This document shows, piece after piece, positions 41,301 to 50,400 of a stretch of DNA of 64,000 nt. The DNA is taken from NCBI RefSeq assembly GCF_003945595.2, contig NW_024104417.1, forward strand, positions 806,001-870,000. The letters are read 5' to 3'. Every line of letters begins with the position of its first letter. The stretch's first letter is position 1. A program made the position numbers and the translations under genes. The notes under the pieces were generated by a model. It ran no database searches, had not been told where the DNA came from, and saw nothing but the letters and a program-made list of their open reading frames with translations. The DNA comes from Pipra filicauda (lineage: Eukaryota > Chordata > Aves > Passeriformes > Pipridae).

Positions 41301-42261
41301 ACAGTTAGGGAAAAGACCAAAAAAGAAGTAACATTTCAGTGAGGTGTCACTAGAAAGTAAAAAAACCAAAGACTCAGAAACAGCCAAGTTTTCTGTAACG
41401 GTGGGTTTCACGGTTATCCCTTGGTTGAAGTCTGGCTGAACATATAAAAAAAACCATGAGCAGACCCTGCACAACGTAGAGCCTCTATTGCCAACTTCAG
41501 TACTTATGTATTTTGCAGCTTTAAGAGAATTCTTGTGTCATTTTGCAATATGTGTCATGCCAGCAGGGTTGCTAGGCTCCAGCCCAGTGACAACAACTAT
41601 GCTTCAGTTGCACAGATTTGTCTTATGAAAGGCACATGTGAAGTACGTGTAGTGGGCAGTGACAATGATGTGTTACTGATGAGCTGAATGTGTTTTCCAA
41701 CTTGGAGAAATAAACCTGCAAAAACTTTCTTTTTTTTCTGGTTTAGCAAGGTACTCCTGAGTTCTCTTGAAACATTTTCTATTCAAAATGTAATGCACTC
41801 TAATTAAACTAAAAATAACTGTCGACGAAACAACCATCAGTTTTTAAAAAACCTAAATCTGAGAAGAAGTCACAGCTCAGAAACTTTGCAGAACACAGCC
41901 AACATCAACAGCCAAGAGAGTCACTCTTTCTGCTTGGCATGTATTTGGCACTCAGAAGCTCTCCAGAAGCAGAACCTTTTATGCCATTGCTCATGGGATG
42001 ATGGTTTTGCCCCACCAGTTGAAAGGCAACTTTGCTGGTGTAAGCTACACAGCTTATACTAATACCAAAAGCTGGAACATCAGACCTGTGCTTGTGCTAT
42101 CATTAAAACACTTCTAGATGAAAACTGGGGAGACGTCCAAGGTTGTCCTAAACAGGTACACTATTCTGCGCAGCACAGCCAGAACCCATGTATATCAATA
42201 CAGGTATTTATTGGCATCACCAGATTTTCTCTTTAAGAGAATAACCTTGCAAGTGCCAAGG

Positions 42262-42924
42262 TGTATTGGGTTTGCATGGTCAGTTTCTGGTAGTGGGGGG
42301 GCTACCAGGGTGGCTTCTGTGAGAAGCTGCTAGAAGCTTCCTCCATGTCCAGCAGAGCCAATGCCAGCCACTGGCCAAGGCTGGGCCCATCAGAAATGGT
42401 GGTAACACCTCTGTGATAACATATTTAAGAAGAAAAAAATAAAAAGTTATTAGGCAGATGTAACTGCAGCCAGAGAAAAGCGGAGTGAGAATATGGAAGA
42501 CACCCACGCCGGAGCAGGTGGATGGCTGAGCGGAGGCTGTGAACCCGTGGGAGGCCCATGCTGGAGTGGAGGAAGGACTCCTCTCCCTCAGCAGAAGCAG
42601 AACAATCTGTGATGAACTGACCATAACCCCCACTCCCCGTTTCCCTGCACTGATGGAGGATAGGAGGTAGAGCTTGGGAAGGAGGGAAGGTGTTTTTAAG
42701 ATTTATTTTCCTTCTCATTACCCTGCTCTGATTTTGTTGGTAATAAATTCAATTAATATCCCCAATTCAAGTCTGTTTTGCTTGTGACGGTATTTGGCGA
42801 GTGATCTCTCCCAGCCCTTATCTCAACCCATGAATGCTTTGCTGTATTTTCTCTCCCTCTTCCAGCTGCAGAGAATGAGTGGCTTCGGTGAGTGCCTGAC
42901 ATCCAGATAGGTCAAACCCCGACA
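42262..42924 (+). mobile_element. ERVL-type avian LTR (solo, internally shortened)
   Basis: The 663-bp segment starts TGTATTGGGTTTGCATGGTC and ends CCCCGACA. It carries the markers of a very abundant neoavian ERVL LTR family: the GGGGGGCTACCAGGGTGGCTT block, the TTCTGTGAGAAGCTGCTAGA block, a TATA-like ACATATTTAAGAAG near 42,420, a CCCACGCCGGAGCAGGTGGA unit that is tandemly expanded in fuller copies, and an AATAAA near 42,743. Most of the tandem unit array is missing. The flanking 5-mers (CAAGG and TAAAG) match at three of five positions, so the target duplication is decayed or the ends are off by a base or two. No internal viral genes are present. It is antisense to MYO10 in intron 1. Confidence 0.88.
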
Positions 42925-43589
42925 TAAAGCCACTTGGTTGCAGGAGACGGTGAAGCCCTCAAAGGACTCAGTGCTGTGAGGCTGTGTTCTTCCAGATGTT
43001 GCAAGGGAGCACCAAGGAAAAGTTTTCTGCAAGCTGCATAACTGAAATAAGGGCTTCCAGGTTCAAGCAGATATCTCCTCTGACAGCTCCCTGAAGCTAA
43101 GTTCAAACTTCTGACCCATATCCTTTCAACAGAGTGAAGTTTAACACCTGCTTCTTCAGGACACATACTGGGAGCCCTTTCCTTAAAAGAGGGTACACAA
43201 GCAAACGTGCAACTGTGGAAAGCAGAAATGAAGGAAACCCTCCTGAACTCGAGGTACCAATGGCATTCCTAAAAATAAGAGCATGCCAGACACATAATAT
43301 CTGCTGTGCCTAAAAGGAGGCTACCCTGCACTTTCAAATAAACACCTGTGCAGCACTGGAGGAACATTAGCTTCTATGATGGTGATGCCTTTATAATTAT
43401 CTCCTTCAACATCAGCAACCCAGACATGCTAGACAGAAGGCAGGAGACAGTTTTTCTCCTCCAGTTGTGGAAATTATGGGGCAGGGGAAATCCTTTGTCT
43501 TTTAAGTTTGGCAGCAGCTAAGCCCAAACAATCCCTGCAGCCACCGCTACGCACACTGTGCTGCAAACTCCCCAGGAGCTGAGCACGAG

Positions 43590-43662
43590 CTCAGAGGGCA
43601 GGTTTGGACAAGATGACCTACAGAAATTCCTCCCAACCTCAAGCCCTTTCTGACCTCAGCTG
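43590..43662 (+). mobile_element. CR1 LINE 3' terminal remnant, plus strand
   Basis: The run GGACAAGATGACCTACAGAA followed by TTCCTCCCAACCTCAAGCCC matches the CR1 3' UTR segment that precedes the terminal repeat. Only about 70 bp are recognisable and the terminal repeat itself has eroded. Confidence 0.72.
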
Positions 43663-46600
43663 GGCCAGCAAATGCCAGAGTCCTCCTGTGACATGGAAAG
43701 CAACCACGGTTCAGTCCAACACACCATATGTATTGGGTAAAGTGACTCACCACATAAGAGGAGGAAGATAAAATTGACTTATGCATCCACTTCCCCTGCT
43801 TCCCTGATAAGCACTGCTTGGGAACTTCAGATGCTGAAAAGGTAGTATGAGCTTCCTTCTCCTACCTTTTTTGTACAAAATTTCCTTGTCTTCCTTGTCA
43901 TCTGGAAATTACTCTCCTCCTTCCCTGATGGATACATCCCCTTTTAGCAGGGATGTATTCTCACTGGGAAAGTCTGACCTCAACTACCAGAGGAAACTGC
44001 TTCCCTGTGAGCACCCTAGCTGTTGGTAAAACATATGGGAACAATTTTTTCAGGCTGTTTTGAACAGCATAGCCAAATGGCTCTATTGCACATATCTATA
44101 CTTGTATTTCTGTATATGGATCTCCAGGATTTCTACAGGTTTTAATACTTAAGATACGCAAATATGACAGTGTATATATACTGAAAAAGTTAAAATTCTA
44201 CCACCAACTTTTCTTCAAAGACTGTAATGTAGTAGAGACCAATCAACAGCCTTTTTTAAAAGCCTCAGAAAACACTTTTCCTTTGTATTCAGAATGCAAT
44301 TTTGTTATCACTTTAGTATCTTTCAGCATTTTGGGGAGTAAGTTCCAGGGCAAACTCTTCCGGCTTAATTCTTTACTTAGAGCCATGGTTTTTTTATAAT
44401 TGGCTGAGTTAGAAAATTGGGACAGGGATGGAAATCAAGGCTCCCTGGAGAAAAGTATGACAACTTGTTGTCCTGTAAGAATAAAAGCTAAGAGTACTAA
44501 GAAATAGTAAAGAAAGGAAACTGGGCAGCAAGACGGAGAAATCAAAAAGCTGTTAAGTCACAGATGACGGCAGTACCAGGTCATTGGCGGGAGCTTGGTG
44601 TTATCCCACACCTCACTTACGGTAGCAAGTTCCAACCTCCCCTGCGACACACATTCCTGCACTCCAGAGGTGTTTTACTCAGTTGCCTCATTTTGTTCCA
44701 GTGAGCATCACGCTATACTGAAAGCAGGTTACAATTAGCATCTATAATAATGCAGGGTTTTTTTTCCTATAAGACCTTTAAGTTGTTCAATATTTTTCTG
44801 CAACAGACAGATTAAAAGACACTCCTGCCTCCAGAGCTGTGAACAGAGGCTTCTTGCTCACACTGAGGACCCCTGTGAAGTGCCAGTATATACCCTCCTC
44901 ACTACCAGCTTTTCTCCCAAAATATAATTATATCAGCAGACTTACATTGCTGATAAACCACAGCAGAGCAGACTGGGCTTTTTACCTGTGCCTTTTATCC
45001 AGCTTCCTCTTTCTTCCACACACTAGAACTTATTTTAACAAGAACAGTAGTTCCCTCAGATAAGTCAGCAAATGTTTTTGTAAAGAGCAGCTGCAGGATG
45101 TCTGCCTCACACAAATTAAATTACCTAGTGGCTCAATCCAGTGCCTTCAACAGACATTTCTTCTGTAGTAGCTGGGTCAAGCCCAGTGCATTTCTGCTAT
45201 TGTGCCTCACGTTCCCCATATGCCATTTACATATGCTCTGCTCTGGTGTGAGGAAAGGAAAATGTTTATACTTATGGGTGGGACTTTGGATGCAGATTAA
45301 AGTCAAGGTGCTATATTTACTGATCTTTTAAAGTAATACCAACATGTTGAAAGGGAGTCAAAGTTCTTAAAAAAGATCAAAGTCCACATGCAGCAACCAC
45401 AAATTAACATAAATACATGCTGAAATGGTAAAACAGACTGGCAAAATTTACCTGCATTCTCCCTGGAGCAAGTAATTTTGGCTAATAGGGGAGTCAAAAC
45501 CATGAAAACTCTTCTTCACCTTTATGTAGGGCATGCTACAGTACTTTGTGTTGGAGCAAATGACTCTTCAGACTAATTTTGCAAGGCTAGGCTAATATTA
45601 CCATATTGCTCATGGCTTGCAAGGTTTTGAAAGGTGAGGACTACATCCTCTACAGGGAAGAAAAAAAAAAAGTAATATTACTACTTAACTCAGACTTTTT
45701 CAAAGCTAATCCTGTATTTCTTCCTTCTTATTGCCCTTGACAGAACTTTTGTTGTTTGACAAATGAAAAGCCAACAAGTAGTAAAGTGTATGACCTTCTT
45801 TTATTTGACTAATTATTATTTCAGTAAACAGATCACCTATTTTTCTTGTGGAAGCATCAACAGCAGCCCTGAGAACACGAGGGACGTTATTTCATGAGGG
45901 CAAAGGACAGTTTTGCAGCTTAATCGCAGCTCTGTAAAACAGATGCCTGGCCTATATTTACAGCCCTGACAGTGCAACTGCTTCAGCAAGAGGTGCAATT
46001 AAAGCAAGCGTGCAGGCAGTCACCAGAAGTCACAAGCCAGACGCGGGCTCTGCCAGCAACCTACAGGCACAACACAGACACACAGAAGCCATTGATCCCG
46101 GACACCTTATGTTCATAAGGCTGTGTCGACATCAGGCGGGCTGAACTGATCCGGTAAAATATTGTTGTATAAAATTCAGCTAACTTCGACCAGAAGAGGA
46201 CCCAAGTTCAGACTTTTAGCAAATACCACGTTTAGCAAATAGTTAGTAGCAAGGAGCCTTTGATTTGGTTTCCTCACCCGACACGCTGAAGTCGCCAAGA
46301 TCCACAAGACCACCGTAAAGCTCAAAAAACTTTCAAGACTTCTGCCTCCTTACTTTGCATTTTGTATCAGAAGATTTCGTCTATACTTACTAACACACAC
46401 TTAAATAAAGAGACCCTAAGCAAAGAGTGCCCAACGGCAGCCCTGCTTCCGAAACCTCCCCCGTTTGAAGCCTCTCATGCCCGTGCGAGGCGGACAAAGC
46501 GCGCTCCCCGGGTTTCACGCAGGGAACCCCCGAGGAGGAACCCCCGCTGCCACCCAGGCGCAGTTTCAGAGGCTGCCACGCCGCCGGCAGCAGGGAGCGG

Positions 46601-47028
46601 GGCAGGGACCGCACGGGCGCCCGCGACTCCCCGCTTCGCGCGGGGCGGGAGGTGCCGCCGGTGGACGAAGTGCTGCGGGGGCAGAGCCGCGGCACCGGCG
46701 TCTCCATCCACTGCCGCTCTAATAAGTCCCAATTAGCGCCGAGCGCCTGCCCGGCTGCGGGCACTCAGTGGCCGCGGCAGCACCGCTCCAGCTCGGAGGC
46801 CGCGAGTTCCGCCTCGGAGAGGCCGGGAATTGGAGGGGCGAAGCTCCCTCCCTGCCTCCCGCTCCCCGAGGGGCTGCTCCTGCAAATACCTGCAAACTGA
46901 AGCCCTCGAAGGAACGCACGCGCGACATTTTTCGTGAGCCCCCTGCAGCTTTGCTGCCGGTATCCTGCACCACAAAAGTGACCCCACTTTGGAGAAGAAG
47001 GAGGGAAATCCCAACGGCCCGCGCTCAC

Positions 47029-47049
47029 CTCCGCCAAGAAGTTGTCCAT
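47029..47049 (-). CDS. MYO10: MYO10 coding exon 1 (start codon and seven residues)
   Basis: The minus strand reads GGGGCCACCATGGACAACTT, an ideal Kozak context (A at -3, G at +4). The coding part of the exon is seven codons, MDNFLAE, ending in GAG directly before a consensus GTGAGC donor at 47028. Joined to exon 2 in phase 0, it gives MDNFLAE-GSRVWLREN, which corresponds to the N-terminus of vertebrate myosin-X (human begins MDNFFTE-GTRVW). There is no in-frame ATG upstream before a stop, so the start is well supported. The exon is far too short to appear in an open-frame search and was found by matching its splice and start signals to exon 2. Its 5' untranslated part extends to higher coordinates for an unknown distance. 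Confidence 0.94.
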
Positions 47050-47104
47050 GGTGGCCCCTCGGCCCGCCCGCGGGTCGCAGCACCGGGCTCCAGCCGCGCA
47101 CCAT
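47029..47104 (-). other. upstream ORF 3, overlapping the MYO10 start (exon 1 part)
   Basis: An ATG at 47104, 55 nt upstream of the MYO10 start, is in a different frame. Its frame runs past the MYO10 ATG, crosses the exon 1-exon 2 junction and meets TAA at 14134-14132, giving 34 codons in the spliced mRNA. Its context is weak to moderate (C at -3, G at +4). If transcripts start upstream of 47104, ribosomes that initiate here would bypass the main start. This is a sequence-level prediction only. Confidence 0.55.
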
Positions 47105-47151
47105 GTGCCGCTGCCGCCCGGCCCGTCCCGGCTCGGCCCCACCGAGCCGCC

Positions 47152-47172
47152 TCAGCCGCCGCGCCGCTCCAT
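47152..47172 (-). other. upstream ORF 2 (six codons) in MYO10 leader
   Basis: An ATG at 47172 in a favourable context (G at -3 and G at +4) is followed by five sense codons and TGA at 47154-47152. It ends about 100 nt before the MYO10 start, so reinitiation would be possible. It is relevant only if the leader extends this far. Confidence 0.5.
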
Positions 47173-47220
47173 CGCGCCCCAGCGCCGGCACCAGCCCGCA
47201 GCCTTTGTCCGCCCGCCCCC

Positions 47221-47256
47221 TCAGCGCCGCTCGGCCGGGCGGTCCCGGCAGCGCAT
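47221..47256 (-). other. upstream ORF 1 (eleven codons) in MYO10 leader
   Basis: An ATG at 47256 (G at -3, C at +4) opens an eleven-codon frame rich in arginine that ends in TGA at 47223-47221. It is the most distal of three upstream ATGs and is relevant only if transcription starts above it. Confidence 0.45.
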
Positions 47257-47278
47257 AGCCACCGGGGGAGGGGGTGAC

Positions 47279-47317
47279 GAGGAGGAGGAGGAGAAGGAGG
47301 AGGAGGACAAGGAAGGC
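47279..47317. repeat. GGA-rich purine tract in CpG island
   Basis: The plus strand is an imperfect run of GAG and GGA triplets, so the MYO10 sense strand is a CT-rich tract. Such tracts often sit in promoters or leaders of broad CpG-island genes. Confidence 0.8.
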
Positions 47318-47427
47318 TCCCGCCGCCGCCGCACGCTCCTGCCCGGGGCCGCCCCGTCCCGTCCAGGCGGGGCAGGAGCAGAGGCGGAGCCGGGGCCGCG
47401 CCGCTCCCTGCGCCACGCTCAGCCGCG

Positions 47428-47447
47428 CCCCCGCCCCGCCCCGCCCC
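47428..47447 (-). promoter_or_regulatory. GC-box cluster with G-quadruplex potential
   Basis: The plus strand has four C tracts (47428-47432, 47434-47437, 47439-47442, 47444-47447) separated by single G bases. This gives overlapping Sp1/KLF-type GC boxes and, on the MYO10 sense strand, four G tracts with one-base loops, a strong G-quadruplex motif. It is likely a core promoter element. Confidence 0.75.
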
Positions 47448-47466
47448 AGCCGGAGCGAGGGCAGCG

Positions 47467-47497
47467 CCCCCCGTCCCGTCCCGTCCCGTCCTGTCCC
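47467..47497 (-). promoter_or_regulatory. CCCGT tandem repeat, second G-quadruplex motif
   Basis: A pentamer CCCGT recurs about four times, followed by a variant CCTGT. On the MYO10 sense strand this is GGGAC repeated, giving four G tracts of three or more (47485-47487, 47480-47482, 47475-47477, 47467-47472) with two-base loops, plus a fifth tract at 47495-47497. The repeat is expected to vary in copy number between individuals or species. Confidence 0.7.
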
Positions 47498-50400
47498 GCC
47501 GCTGCCGCCGGTGCTACTCCCGCGGCGGCCCCGGGAACGTGTGTCCGGCTGCTCGTGGCACGGGAACCCGCGTCCGAATGCGGAGTGAAAGGAGTGCGGG
47601 CGGTGGAAGGGGAGCGGGGACTCGCCTCGGTGTGGGGGAGGCTCCGCTCCCGTGCTCGGCAGCACACGGCCGTGCAAAGAAAGCTCCGCCAGCCGGCGGG
47701 AGGTACTGCCCGAGGCAGGTGTTGCTAAAGAACACGTACCTGCAGAGTTCCGCTGCGGACAGGCAGCCCTTGGGGAAGTGTGTGGCAAACTTGTGTACGG
47801 TCTCTCCTCAGCCGTACAAGTGTTCCTTTGCTAAACCTATCCTGAAACAGTCACTCACTGAGACATCAGTGCAGATGAAAATAGCCCTGCTCTATATAGT
47901 TTTCTAGCCCTTTACTTTATACGTGCAAGGCAGGTATAAAGTGTTGAGGTTTTGGAGATATTTCTTTTTGCACTGACCCTACGGTAAGTAACAGCACAAA
48001 GGAACGCAGCAAAGGAGAATCAAATCTTGCAGATACCAGCCTATTTCTTTCACATTGCAGAAAGAAATGTATTAAAAATAAGTCACAGCCATAAAGAAAG
48101 GGAATGCAGTATTCTATCTTTCGGTTGCAGGCAGAATTCCTACCACTGCTCTGGGAGCTTGAACATATGAGCAATGATACAAAAGGCAAGCCCTTGGTAG
48201 CAGAAGTAATCATGAGTGCAACTCATTTTTTAAAGTGTCATGGCTAATGCATAGAGCACAAGCACCGCTAAAAGCAGCAAGCTTAAGAATACAGACACTA
48301 CACAAGGAAAAACTTTCTTCTTTCACCTTTGTGTCAAAAAAAATTATCTGAATAAGGAGGAGAGCATGTAAAAGAGGTTTGGCTTTGAGATACACCATGT
48401 AAATATGGGGTTGTGTTAGTCTTGGATGTTCACATGGTGACATCTAGACAAACTGCTGTGCCATCAAGGTTAGCACTGGGATAAACCAGCACAAGAGGGA
48501 CTTTCTGCCAAACGGGTACCTGTTATAGCCTCAGACATGGCCATCTGCTATAGACCAGCAGCTCTCCCCAGTTCACCTTCCTGTGGCCAGCCACAGTGGC
48601 TCCTGGTAGAAAAAGCAGAAACACTTTCCAGCTTACTTGTAGCCCAGCAGAGTCCCTCAGGCAGCACCCCTGTTGCAGCTTGCCAAGCTCAGCTGGGAGA
48701 GATCCCCTTGGAGACCCTACAACGTCCTGAGGGCTGCCAGGGTGATCACTTCTCTTGTCAGCCCTCCTAATGTCTACTCTCAGGTAAACAGGTTGTACCT
48801 TCTTACAGTTGCTCTGAAACTCAAGATTTGCAGAGAATTTCACCTGAATTCTCCTGTCTACATCTACACAGTACCAACTCACATGGGAGTTAGCCTAAAT
48901 TGTTATTCTGCTGTAGATTATATGGTATAAATTCCAATGTAGAAGCTCTGTAACTCTATTCCAAACTGCTGCACTTCCAAAGTTACTCCAGGGGAACAGG
49001 GTTTTTTTCCACAGTCACTGTGCCATAAAACTTCCCTTTTCAGACAAGCCCTAATTTGGGGTGGGCTGAGTCAGATTGGAGGCATTTATTAAGTTGTTTT
49101 GACTTCTGATAGAATACTTTATTTGACACCATGTTCTTGGAATGTAGTGCACGTCTGGCTACTGCATTGTACATACTAAGGTCTATGAAGCACAACTGAT
49201 GTAGGAATTAATGAAAACTTTGAATCCGTTGTCCAAAAAAGCAGCCTGTGGGGTTTTTTTAAATGAGAATTTGAGTAAATTACAAGAAACCATTACCAAT
49301 AGAATAGGACCAGATTTACGCAGCCTGTAAATACATTGCAGAAGGAATGAATATTCTCCTGTGGCGTGGATGTATTGCAAAATACTGTAAAACTCTTGAG
49401 ACTTTTCTTAAGATTTAGAACAACTGCAAAGTTGCAGGAAGGATCTAGGAAGAGGGATTTAGGGAGCAGAGGGGAAGGAAAGAGCAGTTTGTGTGATCAC
49501 TCCAACAAGCTTTTTCCTTCTCTCCTTCTTTGTCTTCTTGTGTCAATCCCACTCACAGTTTGTAAGCACTAGCATCTGTGTTTCATAGGAGAGGGGTTTT
49601 GAAACATTGTGTTTCCTTTTCCCACTCTGAAAATGACCCCAAACTAGTCTCTTACTCATTTTATGCAATTGTTTTGGAATTTGGAAAACCCCACAGATAC
49701 ACTGTACAAAGCTCCATGAACATCTGGAGACTTGGCCAGTTCTGCACAGCTCCAATTTTCTTTTAATCGGTAGAAATTCCTTCACTGATTGTGTGCCTAA
49801 GGTAAATTACTTCCTTTTGAAGCAGCTCACATGCATGCCGGCTCATCTTTCAGCCTGGGCGAGGACCAGGAATGGACCAAAAGCTTAATTCCACCTCCCT
49901 AAAGAGACACCTCCTCACTGGCTGTAAAGATCTTACCCCCTTGTGTGGGTAGCTGGTGGTGAGGTGGTTGGTCCTTGGGCCCCTTTCCTCCAACTTGCTT
50001 GTCTTGCTCTGTGCAGTACAGTTTTGGCATTTGCTACATCAGTGTTGCTCTCAGCTGGTCTGTTAGGCCATTTTAGAATTCCTCAGTTAAATTTACATGG
50101 GCCAGGTCTCACCTTCACCCAATTTTTTGACCTTTCTTCCCTCCACCAGTAGTTACTAAAGTCTGTATTTAACCAAAATGTCTGACGAAAACAGACGTCT
50201 CTTCCTGCCTTAGGTCCCAAAGTAATCTTAGCAGCTGGAACTTTCATAAGACCCTGAACTTTTAAAATGTATTTAAACTACTCCTGCCTCTATCAATAAC
50301 TCTATCCCATTGAATGCAGCTTTCCATTTCTGTTCTGGAGGCAAAACCAACTTACTGACTGAAGCCCAGTTATCTATAAATCATGTGCTTCACCTGAGCT

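Larger units (their letters stand above)
14161..47028 (-). other. MYO10: MYO10 intron 1 (32,868 bp)
   Basis: The intron runs from a GTGAGC donor at 47028 to a TTTATTGCAG acceptor at 14161. Its first 580 bp or so (down to about 46,440) belong to the CpG island. The remainder is AT-rich avian intron sequence with CR1 fragments, one non-CR1 LINE fragment, two LTRs and small simple repeats, each listed separately. Between these I see no coding exon on either strand. The stretches 15.7-23.5, 24.0-26.5, 27.5-31.2, 35.3-42.2 and 43.7-46.4 kb hold nothing I can name. Long first introns commonly contain enhancers, but I cannot point to one from sequence alone. Confidence 0.9.
46440..47700 (-). promoter_or_regulatory. 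MYO10: CpG island: MYO10 promoter, leader and start of intron 1
   Basis: About 1.26 kb is rich in G, C and undepleted CpG, in sharp contrast to the AT-rich surroundings. It includes the MYO10 start codon at 47049, and the part above that position is expected to hold the promoter and 5' leader. GC boxes (CCCCGCCCC type) cluster at 47428-47447. I see no TATA box at a plausible distance, as expected for a CpG-island promoter with dispersed initiation. The transcription start cannot be placed from sequence; about 47.25-47.55 kb would be reasonable. Long open frames in this region, the longest 351 codons on the minus strand, result from the scarcity of stop codons in GC-rich DNA. Confidence 0.9.

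Noticed and set aside
47042..47728. 228-codon open frame on the plus strand through the CpG island
   Set aside because: It has the same explanation: composition-driven, proline/arginine/alanine-rich, no recognisable domain, antisense to MYO10 exon 1.
46733..47788. 351-codon open frame on the minus strand through the CpG island
   Set aside because: Stop codons are rare in such GC-rich DNA, other frames here are open too, the translation is low-complexity (R, G, P, A), and it overlaps the MYO10 start and donor out of frame. Only the stretch from the ATG at 47104 is of interest, as an upstream frame.
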